Positions 53,147 to 60,549 of a stretch of DNA of 64,000 nt are shown here, in pieces. The stretch's first letter is position 1; every line of letters begins with the position of its first letter. The stretch spans positions 6,546,501-6,610,500 of the forward strand of contig NZ_CP112998.1 of assembly GCF_026625565.1 (NCBI RefSeq), written 5' to 3'. Source of the DNA: Dyadobacter pollutisoli (lineage in GTDB: Bacteria; Bacteroidota; Bacteroidia; Cytophagales; Spirosomataceae). A program made the translations under genes and the position numbers. The notes below the pieces were generated by a model. It saw only the letters and a program-made list of their open reading frames with translations. It was not told the origin of the DNA and did not search any database.

Positions 53147-53437
53147 ATGCAAACTTTAACGAATGAAGGAAGTGTCGACTCGAATGCAAATTCAGTCAAC
53201 CCAACGAATGATGCACGTCACGCATCAAATGTCAGCACACCGCTGACGCAATCACAAGCCGAATTTTGGTATCTCGTAGAATGTCAGGGCTGTAAGGAGC
53301 TGGCGAATTCACTCAAAATGATCCACAATCTGGCGCTTTATCATTCGGATATTCCGTTTGATACGGCCGAAAAGTCGGCGCTTTTTGATTTGAAAGTGCT
53401 TTGGGAAGGCTTCGAGAAGATGGGGGCGAAAGTGTAG
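53147..53437 (+). CDS. Small protein of leader-RNA cassette 2
   Basis: A 96-residue protein: an N-terminal Asn/Ser-rich tail (SVDSNANSVNPTNDARHASN), then a helical domain with FWYLVECQGCKELANSLKMIHNLALYHSDIPFD and ending KVLWEGFEKMGAKV. It is about 78 percent identical by eye to the cassette-3 protein and weakly similar to cassette 1. Two cysteines (ECQGC) could bind a metal. Start: ATG 53147, the first after the leader. No function is known. The high similarity of protein and terminator against different leader sequence shows it is a functional unit. Confidence 0.78.
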   Translation: MQTLTNEGSVDSNANSVNPTNDARHASNVSTPLTQSQAEFWYLVECQGCKELANSLKMIHNLALYHSDIPFDTAEKSALFDLKVLWEGFEKMGAKV

Positions 53438-53445
53438 GAATTGGA

Positions 53446-53470
53446 GGACTGTTGGCGACAGTCCTTTTTT
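53446..53470 (+). terminator. Terminator of cassette 2
   Basis: GGACTGT, loop TGGCG, ACAGTCC and six T residues, just after the small ORF. The same hairpin closes cassette 3 at 58968, and a relative lies at 60218. Confidence 0.9.
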
Positions 53471-53485
53471 GTGACTTTAAAGCCA

Positions 53486-53734
53486 TTAACACCCGGCATA
53501 CTCAGGCCGGAAAAGTCCATTAAGCGCGGCAATCGTTTTTTCTACAATCTTCGTCCCATCTTGCAGTTCGATGTAAGGGTTTGGATCATCAGCGTGAATT
53601 TCCTTAATAACTCCCTCGGCCCGTTCCAATCCGTTGATGTCCAGGATCATTTCTGCTTTTGCTCCACGATTTTTTATATCTGTCAGCATTTCCATAAAGC
53701 TCTCATTGACTGACAATGTTGTGCGTAAGTCCAT
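53486..53734 (-). CDS. Small unknown protein
   Basis: An 82-residue protein (MDLRTTLSVNESFMEMLTDIKNRGAKAEMILDINGLERAEGVIKEIHADDPNPYIELQDGTKIVEKTIAALNGLFRPEYAGC) with a DNA- or RNA-binding-like beta-barrel pattern. The family is not recognised. It converges with cassette 2 and is divergent from the ABC-F gene. The start ATG at 53734 is unambiguous. Confidence 0.68.
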   Translation of the reverse strand: MDLRTTLSVNESFMEMLTDIKNRGAKAEMILDINGLERAEGVIKEIHADDPNPYIELQDGTKIVEKTIAALNGLFRPEYAGC

Positions 53735-53827
53735 ATATTTTAGTTGTTTATCTTCTTTTAAAATAGTTTAGTAGGGCCTCGTGCCTTTATTTAAAAACGT
53801 TCCTGATTAACAATTGATTCAATACTG

Positions 53828-53857
53828 TTGGTCAATAATCGTATCATCGTACCTTTG
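53828..53857 (+). promoter_or_regulatory. Promoter of the ABC-F gene
   Basis: TTG (53828-53830), 19 bases, TACCTTTG (53850-53857), close to the consensus in both boxes and spacing. The start codon at 53878 leaves a leader of about 15 bases. Confidence 0.7.
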
Positions 53858-53877
53858 CGGCTTCAAAAAATGAGAAG

Positions 53878-55515
53878 ATGATTACAGTTGAAAATTTGGC
53901 CGTTGAATTTAGCGGTTCTGTCCTTTTTAGCGAAGTTTCCTTCGTTATTAATCCTACCGATAAAATTGCCCTGATGGGTAAAAATGGAGCGGGGAAATCC
54001 ACAATGATGAAAATTATTGCTGGTGAGCAAAAAGCCAATCGCGGCCATGTTCGCGCGCCGAAAGACGCCGTAATTGCTTATTTGCCACAACATTTACTCA
54101 CCGAGGATAACTGTACCGTTTTCGAGGAAGCCGCCAAGGCATTCAAGCAGGTTTTTGAAATGCGTGCCGAAATGGAAAAACTGAATCTCGCACTCGAAAC
54201 CCGTACTGATTATGAGAGCGATGAATATATGGCCATCATCGAGCAGGTTACAGAAATAGGTGAGAAATATTACCAGCTCGAAGAAGTCAATTATGACGCC
54301 GAAGTTGAAAAAGCATTAAAAGGATTGGGATTCCGCCCGGAAGATTTTCAGCGGCAAACCAAGGAATTCAGCGGCGGGTGGCGCATGCGCATTGAGCTTG
54401 CTAAAATCCTGTTGCAAAAGCCAGACCTTATTTTGCTCGATGAGCCTACCAACCACATTGACATTGAATCTGTGATGTGGCTGGAAGATTTTTTAGTGAA
54501 TAAGGCCAATGCGGTGATGGTCATTTCCCACGACCGCGCCTTCATCGACAACATTACCAACCGGACCATTGAAGTAACGATGGGACGGATTTTTGATTAT
54601 AAAGCCAACTATTCGCATTACCTCGTGCTGCGTGAGGAACGCAGGTCACACCAGATCAAGGCATATCAGGAACAGCAGAAAATGATTGCAGATAACATGC
54701 AATTCATCGAACGCTTCCGTGGAACATACTCCAAAACCAACCAGGTTTCCTCCCGCGAACGCATGCTGGAGAAACTGGAAATCATCGAAATCGACGAAAT
54801 CGACAACTCAGCCCTGAAACTCCGTTTTCCACCTTCGCCACGATCAGGCGATTATCCGGTTACGGTAAAGGACGTTTCAAAATCCTACGGAGATCAGGTC
54901 GTGTTCAAGAACGCCAGTATGACCATTTCGAGAGGCGAAAAAGTCTCATTCGTCGGCCGGAATGGCGAAGGAAAATCGACAATGATCAAAGCCATCATGG
55001 GGCAGATCAATGTGGATGGAACCTGCCAGCTTGGCCACAATGTGAAAGTCGGCTACTTTGCCCAAAACCAGGCATCCTTATTGGACCCGAACCTGACGAT
55101 TTTCCAAACGGTCGACGAAGTCGCGGAAGGAGACGTAAGAACCCAGATCAAGAATATTTTGGGCGCTTTCATGTTCCAGGGAGAAGATATCGACAAGAAA
55201 GTAAGTGTGTTGTCCGGAGGAGAAAAAACCCGCCTTGCCATGGTGAAGCTGCTTCTGGAACCGGTGAATCTATTGATTCTCGATGAGCCTACAAACCATT
55301 TGGATTTGAAATCAAAGGATGTTTTGAAAGAGGCACTCCGGAACTTTGACGGAACATTGGTGCTGGTTTCCCACGATCGTGACTTTTTACAGGGGTTATC
55401 TCAAAAGGTTTTTGAGTTTAAGGATAAGCGCGTAATCGAGCATTTTGAGACGATTGATGCGTTTTTGGAACGGAATCGGATTAAGAGTATTGCGGATTTG
55501 CAGCTGGCTAGGTAA
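53878..55515 (+). CDS. ABC-F family ATPase (translation factor)
   Basis: A 545-residue twin-ATPase soluble protein of the ABC-F family (EttA/Uup/YbiT type) that acts on the ribosome, in translation, ribosome rescue or antibiotic protection. Walker A motifs are GKNGAGKST (first domain) and GRNGEGKST (second), signature motifs are EFSGGWRMRIELAK and LSGGEKTRLAMVK, and Walker B-type DEPTNH occurs in both halves (LILLDEPTNHIDIES, LLILDEPTNHLDLKS). The linker (P-site tRNA-interaction motif region) is around residues 245-325. It has no membrane domain. It appears to be a core gene lying inside an otherwise accessory region. Specific function cannot be distinguished. Confidence 0.93.
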   Translation: MITVENLAVEFSGSVLFSEVSFVINPTDKIALMGKNGAGKSTMMKIIAGEQKANRGHVRAPKDAVIAYLPQHLLTEDNCTVFEEAAKAFKQVFEMRAEMEKLNLALETRTDYESDEYMAIIEQVTEIGEKYYQLEEVNYDAEVEKALKGLGFRPEDFQRQTKEFSGGWRMRIELAKILLQKPDLILLDEPTNHIDIESVMWLEDFLVNKANAVMVISHDRAFIDNITNRTIEVTMGRIFDYKANYSHYLVLREERRSHQIKAYQEQQKMIADNMQFIERFRGTYSKTNQVSSRERMLEKLEIIEIDEIDNSALKLRFPPSPRSGDYPVTVKDVSKSYGDQVVFKNASMTISRGEKVSFVGRNGEGKSTMIKAIMGQINVDGTCQLGHNVKVGYFAQNQASLLDPNLTIFQTVDEVAEGDVRTQIKNILGAFMFQGEDIDKKVSVLSGGEKTRLAMVKLLLEPVNLLILDEPTNHLDLKSKDVLKEALRNFDGTLVLVSHDRDFLQGLSQKVFEFKDKRVIEHFETIDAFLERNRIKSIADLQLAR

Positions 55516-55571
55516 GGTCTCTTCCAACTCGCCATACATCAAAGTGTTATTTGGAAATTACAAAATATTAC

Positions 55572-55579
55572 TACTTTTG
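55572..55579 (+). promoter_or_regulatory. Putative -7 box of ATPase gene 2
   Basis: TACTTTTG fits TAnnTTTG, 19 bases before the TTG start codon, with the same downstream TAACTTACAAATAACA context as the box at 49676. Confidence 0.55.
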
Positions 55580-55597
55580 TAACTTACAAATAACACT

Positions 55598-56794
55598 TTG
55601 GAAATTCCTTTCACAAAATACCTGGCCAAGTTACAGCGCACATCTACAAAGTTCGTGCGGGATATGATCCATCAGATTGATTGGGAACACAATCGGCTGA
55701 TTGGAATCAAAGGTGCACGGGGTGCCGGTAAAACGACGCTGGTACTTCAATATTTGAAGCAAATGGCTCTTCCGTCCGGACAAACATTGTATGTAAGTCT
55801 GGACGACCTATATTTCAGTGCACATCGTCTGTACGATCTGGGAGAAACATTTGTGAAGACTGGTGGAAAGCTGCTGGTTTTGGATGAGGTGCACCGGTAT
55901 GCGAACTGGTCGCAGGAAATCAAAAATCTTTACGACGATTTCCCAAATCTGCGTATTGTCTTCACCGGTTCATCTATTATGCATTTGGAGCGTAGCAAAG
56001 GTGATTTGAGCCGACGAGCCGTGATGTACCATTTGCATGGACTCTCGTTTCGGGAATTTCTTCAAATTCAGGATATCGTTTCCTGGCCGGCTATAACTCT
56101 TTCAGATCTTCTGAGCGGACACATGCAGCTTGCCCTCGATCTTACGCAAACAATCAAACCTCTTGCGCATTGGAATGATTACCTGCAACACGGTTACTAC
56201 CCCTATTTTCTGGAAAACAAAGAAGTGTATGCGCAAAAGCTCACCGAAACAATTCAGTTGAGTTTGGAACTTGATCTGCCTGCGGTTTATGGCATCAGCT
56301 ACGCGTCGGTTGATAAGCTGAAACAATTGCTGGTGGTGTTGGCAGAGAGTGTTCCCTTGAAACCGAATGTCAGCAAATTAAGTGAGACACTGAATACCAG
56401 TAGGGCATTGGTGGTGGAGTATATGCATTATCTGGAAGAGCTTGGCGTTTTGATGTTGCTGCATCGGGATAGTTCTGGCATTACTCGCCTGCAAAAACCG
56501 GAGAAGGTCTACCTGAGTCACCCTAATCTTCAATACGCATTACACCAAAGCAGACCGGATATGGGCACTTTGCGCGAGAGCTTTTTTCTGAGCCAGGTCC
56601 AACCTTTGCATAAAGTAGAATATACCGAAAAGGGTGATTTCAAGCTCGACCGCCAAATTACAATCGAAGTAGGCGGAGCCAATAAGTCACGGCAGCAGCT
56701 TGTCGGCCTGGAAGATGCTTATGTCGCTGCGGATGGAATTGAAGTTGGGTATGGCTCGAAGGTTCCGCTTTGGATGTTTGGGATGTTATATTGA
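55598..56794 (+). CDS. AAA+ ATPase with DUF4143 domain, copy 2
   Basis: A 398-residue paralogue of the gene at 49702, same length, no indels. Walker A GARGAGKTT, Walker B LVLDEVHRY, sensor FTGSSIM and the DUF4143 C-terminus are all kept, so both copies should be active. Of about 24 amino-acid changes most are conservative; many more synonymous DNA differences show the duplication is not very recent. TTG start as in copy 1. It lies 82 bp behind the ABC-F gene and is followed by a bidirectional terminator. Confidence 0.85.
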   Translation: MEIPFTKYLAKLQRTSTKFVRDMIHQIDWEHNRLIGIKGARGAGKTTLVLQYLKQMALPSGQTLYVSLDDLYFSAHRLYDLGETFVKTGGKLLVLDEVHRYANWSQEIKNLYDDFPNLRIVFTGSSIMHLERSKGDLSRRAVMYHLHGLSFREFLQIQDIVSWPAITLSDLLSGHMQLALDLTQTIKPLAHWNDYLQHGYYPYFLENKEVYAQKLTETIQLSLELDLPAVYGISYASVDKLKQLLVVLAESVPLKPNVSKLSETLNTSRALVVEYMHYLEELGVLMLLHRDSSGITRLQKPEKVYLSHPNLQYALHQSRPDMGTLRESFFLSQVQPLHKVEYTEKGDFKLDRQITIEVGGANKSRQQLVGLEDAYVAADGIEVGYGSKVPLWMFGMLY

Positions 56795-56802
56795 ATGTGG
56801 TA

Positions 56803-56830
56803 TAAAAAAGGCCGGTTGAACCGGCCTAAA
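56803..56830. terminator. Bidirectional terminator between ATPase 2 and the minus-strand Ntn operon
   Basis: GGCCGGTTGAACCGGCC forms a 6-bp GC-rich stem with a 5-base loop, flanked by A6 on the left and TAAAA on the right. Read on the minus strand it ends in TTTTTT, so it mainly closes the operon reading from 58318 to 56844. Confidence 0.8.
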
Positions 56831-56843
56831 AGGTATATTATAA

Positions 56844-57032
56844 TTAGTGGCTGTTGCCATTGAACAGCTGCCTACTGACTAAGTCTCGGAGATTGTCCGA
56901 AATTATAGAAGCGGTTTTTTCCGGGGGAGTGTCAATTCGAATTTGACCGAGAACATCAGAATTCACGGGACGATGTCCTCGCAACGAAAACGGGCCTGTT
57001 TCTTTTTTTGATTTTTCTCTTGGATAAGTCAT
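56844..57032 (-). CDS. 62-residue small basic protein downstream of the Ntn hydrolase
   Basis: A 62-residue protein (MTYPREKSKKETGPFSLRGHRPVNSDVLGQ...) rich in Lys/Arg/Pro and with no known relative. It starts 11 bp after the Ntn hydrolase stop and is directly followed by a terminator, so the two form a compact operon. This pairing suggests a substrate, inhibitor or activator of the hydrolase. It has no signal peptide or membrane segment. Confidence 0.55.
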   Translation of the reverse strand: MTYPREKSKKETGPFSLRGHRPVNSDVLGQIRIDTPPEKTASIISDNLRDLVSRQLFNGNSH

Positions 57033-57043
57033 ATATGAATTGG

Positions 57044-58318
57044 TTATGATTGTTCAAAATTAGCGTTATTTTTTTCTTTATAATATATATGGAAAAAATG
57101 AGGATTTAGATCTTGCTTGAAATAGTACTTCCTCTTCATCCATATAAACCCATCTGTTTTAGAAATTATAGCTACATCAATTGGTCCCCCTACACTTTCT
57201 TCCGCGGACATAATTCTGCGCTTCATATATGTCATATAAATAAGATTTTCAGCTAAGTCGCTCAAATCTTCTTTTGATAAGAACGCTACGGTACTTACTG
57301 TTGGTTCAACATAATATCGAAATGACGCGCCTTGGACATTATCGTCGAATCTCTTTACTAACTCTCCTACATCTATCCTTGAAAGATGAGCTTTGAGTTG
57401 ATCTACTGCCGGTTGATCCAAGGGAAATCCAGATATCGTATTCAATAAATCAGTAATAACTTGCTCTATTCCATTGTGATAAACCCTCGTCAAATAGGGA
57501 TGTATTCCTGTAATCATCATTTCCATCACATCTGTTTGCGCGAATGGTACGATTGAACCACTGTTTGAATCATCTATAATATCGGACTTCCCCTCTACCC
57601 ACCTTGCGACATTCCCAACTATTTCCCCAAGGGTTATACTTTGTAAAGATGGAAAAATTTCATTTTCTCCATAACCCGCAAAAACTAAACCAGAAGAAAG
57701 ATTGTCAAAAAATTCTCCTGACTGAAAATAAGCAACAATTGTTCGACGTACCGCCTCAAAAACACCGTTGCCTGCATTAATTCCGCGCTGGGTTATCAAA
57801 TGCCGCAAATCGTAAGCATCAATAAAATCATTGATAGTATTGGGGGCAATTCCAGAGCTACCCGCTTCTGCCCGATTCGAAAACCGGTTGTGCTGCCGGT
57901 CCAAGTACGAAATGAATGCTGCATGATCAAATCCAGCTGGATTGAATCGTTTCTTTCCAACATGCCTTTGTATGAATTCATCCAACAATCTTCTGATGGC
58001 TTGACCCTTTGCAACTTGAGTTAAATATTTGTCACTTGTCTGGACATGCTCGATAAATTTGTTACGATATTCGAGTAATGTATTAAACTTATCGTTGCCC
58101 AGTGATTCTCTGAAGGATTTAATGATGATTTCCCAAGGCGTTGTGAGAAGCTCCGCGGAACCGTAAATGGCAATTCCCACCGGATGGTATTTGGATAGTT
58201 TGAAAATCTTATTGGCAGTATTATAAATCTTGTTTTGGTTTGGGCCTGTTACAGTCACAGCGCTATCGGCAGCCAAAGCCACCGCGGTCTTATTTAGTAT
58301 TCCCACTACGGCAGTCAT
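57044..58318 (-). CDS. Proteasome-like Ntn hydrolase (HslV/proteasome beta-type N-terminus)
   Basis: A 424-residue protein. After removal of Met1 the N-terminus reads TAVVGILNKTAVALAADS, with Thr1 and Asp17 exactly where the proteasome beta/HslV nucleophile and Asp17 lie. Lys36 in TANKIFKLSK can be the Lys33 equivalent (3-residue offset), and VGIAIYGSAEL fits the Gly47 region. The first 55 residues thus match the proteasome fold, but the remaining 370 residues exceed the 170-240 residues of HslV, Anbu or 20S beta subunits. No HslU, ARC or other unfoldase is adjacent. It forms an operon with a 62-residue gene. The family is not one I can name; hydrolase activity is inferred from the residue pattern. 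Confidence 0.65.
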   Translation of the reverse strand: MTAVVGILNKTAVALAADSAVTVTGPNQNKIYNTANKIFKLSKYHPVGIAIYGSAELLTTPWEIIIKSFRESLGNDKFNTLLEYRNKFIEHVQTSDKYLTQVAKGQAIRRLLDEFIQRHVGKKRFNPAGFDHAAFISYLDRQHNRFSNRAEAGSSGIAPNTINDFIDAYDLRHLITQRGINAGNGVFEAVRRTIVAYFQSGEFFDNLSSGLVFAGYGENEIFPSLQSITLGEIVGNVARWVEGKSDIIDDSNSGSIVPFAQTDVMEMMITGIHPYLTRVYHNGIEQVITDLLNTISGFPLDQPAVDQLKAHLSRIDVGELVKRFDDNVQGASFRYYVEPTVSTVAFLSKEDLSDLAENLIYMTYMKRRIMSAEESVGGPIDVAIISKTDGFIWMKRKYYFKQDLNPHFFHIYYKEKNNANFEQS

Positions 58319-58503
58319 AAAATAGAGGTTAGGTTCAAGATTTTTCCTGTAAAATACAAAATCTACCTGCCGGAGCAGAAAGCATTTATTTATCGGTTAA
58401 CATTTCGAATGCAGTTGTGCAAATCTGTTTGATTGGCATTGTCGTGTTTCCAAAGATTAGATTTTGCCTTTTAGCCCCCTACCCACCCAACCAAACTTTC
58501 CCC

Positions 58504-58511
58504 TATATTTG
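58504..58511 (+). promoter_or_regulatory. Putative -7 box of leader-RNA cassette 3
   Basis: TATATTTG, identical to the box before cassette 2 and in the same CCCCTATATTTGCC context. A correctly spaced TTG is not obvious. The transcript would start just before segment A. Confidence 0.6.
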
Positions 58512-58514
58512 CCC

Positions 58515-58672
58515 CGCAAACTTTGAGAATTAAATATAGAGCTAATGTTAAAATTTAGGACAAAATGGCCTTGGAGAGGCATACGGGTGCAAGTCCCGAG
58601 ACCTATCAAAGTTAGCTCTTTGACGAAGTTTGCGGTGACCTCTCCTTATTTATTCACACTTACCCATTTTAA
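58515..58672 (+). ncRNA. Structured leader RNA, cassette 3
   Basis: Same core as cassette 2: GGAGAGG (58573-58579) pairs with CCTCTCC (58639-58645), and hairpin CGGG TGCAAGT CCCG is unchanged. The A and A-prime segments have changed together: A is CGCAAACTTTG (58515-58525), A-prime is CGAAGTTTGCG (58624-58634), and the second target is GCAAACTTCG (58675-58684), right at the ATG of the small ORF. Pairing is kept although the inner bases differ from cassette 2, which is evidence for selection on the pairing. An upstream frame starts at ATG 58545; unlike the other copies it has no stop before the small ORF. Confidence 0.72.
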
Positions 58673-58960
58673 ATGCAAACTTCGGATGGTTCAGGTGTTG
58701 ACGCGAATGCAAATTCAGTCAACCCAGCGGTTAATGCACGTCACGCATCAAATGTCGGCGATCCGCTGACAGAGTCCCAAGCCAAGTTTTGGTATCTCGT
58801 AGAATGTCAGGGCTGCAAGGAACTGGCGCATTCGCTTAAAATGATCCATGATCTGGCGCTTTATCATTCGGATATTCCGTTTGATAAGGCTGAAAAATCG
58901 GCGCTTTTTGATGTGAAGGTGCTTTGGGAAGGGTTTGAGAAGATGGAGGCGAAAGCTTAG
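58673..58960 (+). CDS. Small protein of leader-RNA cassette 3
   Basis: A 95-residue protein close to that of cassette 2: tail VDANANSVNPAVNARHASN, domain FWYLVECQGCKELAHSLKMIHDLALYHSDIPFDKAEKSALFD and end VKVLWEGFEKMEAKA. Start ATG 58673. The core of the domain is nearly invariant between copies while the tail varies. Function unknown. It is divergent from the Ntn hydrolase operon. Confidence 0.78.
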   Translation: MQTSDGSGVDANANSVNPAVNARHASNVGDPLTESQAKFWYLVECQGCKELAHSLKMIHDLALYHSDIPFDKAEKSALFDVKVLWEGFEKMEAKA

Positions 58961-58966
58961 GAATGA

Positions 58967-58992
58967 GGGACTGTTGGCGACAGTCCTTTTTT
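58967..58992 (+). terminator. Terminator of cassette 3
   Basis: GGACTGT, loop TGGCG, ACAGTCC and six T residues: the same stem and loop as the cassette-2 terminator. It may also serve the convergent methyltransferase gene. Confidence 0.9.
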
Positions 58993-58996
58993 GTAG

Positions 58997-59584
58997 TTAA
59001 TGCTTCTCCGCATGATAATAGTGGTTCCCGCCCTCATCCTCAAACTCCTCAATAACCGAAAGCCCCGACGCTACCAGCAGCTCTTTATAACTCTCCGCTC
59101 CGAGCGATACCGATTCGATTCTTGTAATGGCATCTTCCCATTTCATTTTCTGAGCAGGTGCCGTAAATAGCAGCTTTCCACCATTGGATAGCGCATTTGC
59201 TATTTTTTGAATTACAACTTTCTGTGTTTTTTCAGGTAAGAGAAACATGAGCCCCCAGGCAATGATGGCGTCGAACTGCCGGTTGAAAAATGAGGAATCT
59301 TCTGCGGCTTCACATGCGACGGGACTATTTCGGAAGTTCTGCTTGAAGATTTGGACCATTGAAGGCGACGCGTCCATTCCATAAATGGTCAAACCTTCAT
59401 CTGCCAATGTCTTCGAAATGGGCAGGCCCGTACCGCAGCCTATGTCCAGCACCGTTGCATTTAGAAACAGTGACCTTGCCCAATTCCGAACCGATGCCAC
59501 GCCTACGCCATTGATGCCCGTCGAGCGACAGCGAATGAATGTCGCTGCGTTCTCTTCGTATCCGTTTGATTTATCCATTTTCAT
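58997..59584 (-). CDS. SAM-dependent methyltransferase
   Basis: A 195-residue class I methyltransferase. Motif I is VLDIGCGTGLP, followed by IYGMDASPSMVQIF (motif II region), FDAIIAWGLMFLLP and LSNGGKLLFTAP. The substrate is unknown; the type is that of small-molecule or lipid methyltransferases. A start at ATG 59578 (second Met) is equally possible. Confidence 0.88.
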   Translation of the reverse strand: MKMDKSNGYEENAATFIRCRSTGINGVGVASVRNWARSLFLNATVLDIGCGTGLPISKTLADEGLTIYGMDASPSMVQIFKQNFRNSPVACEAAEDSSFFNRQFDAIIAWGLMFLLPEKTQKVVIQKIANALSNGGKLLFTAPAQKMKWEDAITRIESVSLGAESYKELLVASGLSVIEEFEDEGGNHYYHAEKH

Positions 59585-59684
59585 TCAGAATTAAACTCCT
59601 AGGTTTTTCATTGCATTCCCGAGACCAAAACTGATGTCAATTTCTTTCCTTGCTTTTTCTAATACTAGAAGAAATAAGCATTGA

Positions 59685-60077
59685 TTAATTTTTCATTTCG
59701 ATCAGGTCCCACAGATTACCATAAAGGTCGGCGAAGACTGCCACAGTACCATAACTTTCTTCCGACGGCTCCCGGACAATTCGAACACCATTTGAAACCA
59801 AATTATGGTAGTCGCGCCAAAAGTCGTCGGTGTTCAGAAAAAGAAAGACTCGTCCGCCAGTTTGATCACCTACATGGGCCCGTTGCTCTCCCGTAACTGC
59901 CTTTGCGAGAAGCAAACAGGATTCGGTCGCCGCACCTGGCGCAATACGTACCCACCGTTTGGTCTCACTCAACATCGTATCTTCGAGCAATACGAACCCC
60001 AGCTTTTGCACATAAAAGGAGATCGCATTGTCATAATCCTCGACCAACAAACTTATCAGGGAAATGTGCTTTTTCAT
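59685..60077 (-). CDS. VOC/glyoxalase-like domain protein
   Basis: A 130-residue VOC protein: HISLISLLVEDYDNAISFYVQKLGFVLLED, VRIAPGAATESCLLLAKA, GRVFLFLNTDDFWRDYHNLVSNGVRI and AVFADLYGNLWDLIEM. The ATG at 60077 is the natural start; the longer frame adds an unrelated N-terminus. Ligand unknown. Confidence 0.87.
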   Translation of the reverse strand: MKKHISLISLLVEDYDNAISFYVQKLGFVLLEDTMLSETKRWVRIAPGAATESCLLLAKAVTGEQRAHVGDQTGGRVFLFLNTDDFWRDYHNLVSNGVRIVREPSEESYGTVAVFADLYGNLWDLIEMKN

Positions 60078-60216
60078 TGAGGTGGAACATGTTGGTAACA
60101 ACCCAAATGAAAGCAAAACAAACCGGACAACAAAGCAAATTTATGGTTTCATTTGGCCTCACTGGGGTATTCAGCAATGCGCTGCGAGCAACTGCAAGGT
60201 AGATTTTAGAGATTCT

Positions 60217-60242
60217 AGGACTGCTAGCGACTGTCCTTTTTT
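60217..60242 (+). terminator. Orphan terminator related to the cassette terminators
   Basis: AGGAC ... GTCCT with an inner GCTAGC palindrome and six T residues, starting GGACTG and ending GACTGTCC, similar in sequence to the terminators at 53446 and 58967. No supported gene ends upstream on this strand, so it may be a relic of a lost fourth cassette. Confidence 0.5.
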
Positions 60243-60298
60243 GTTTATTTGCCAACGAATTTCAGTTCTTCTATTAACGTCCAACATTTCACTTCCAT

Positions 60299-60523
60299 AT
60301 GTCCTTTTTCAAAGCAGCTCTTATTTCCCTGTTCTGTTTGCTCGTTTCGCTCACGTTTGCGCAGCCTTCTTCCAAAAGTATTACTGCAAAAGAGGCTGCT
60401 GCTGAGACGGAAAGGGTTATTTCGGATTACAAAAAGAAGATTTTTTCAAGCAGCAAAGCAGATTGGGACAAGGGCAAAATTCAGATCGGTAGCGACAGTC
60501 TGCTTTTACCGTTCCAACGGTAG
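60299..60523 (+). pseudogene. N-terminal fragment of an exported (hydrolase-like) protein
   Basis: A 74-codon frame with signal peptide MSFFKAALISLFCLLVSLTFAQ and a start of a mature protein (ETERVISDYKKKIFSSSKADWDKGKIQIGSDSLLLPF) that resembles the beginning of a family of exported alpha/beta-hydrolase-like proteins of about 400 residues. The frame stops at LLPFQR and the rest is missing. The integrase gene ends only 27 bp further on, which suggests truncation at the edge of the integrated element. The hydrolase assignment is from memory of the family and is uncertain. Confidence 0.5.
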
Positions 60524-60549
60524 TGCCATACAGATTCGGTCACGCGCTG

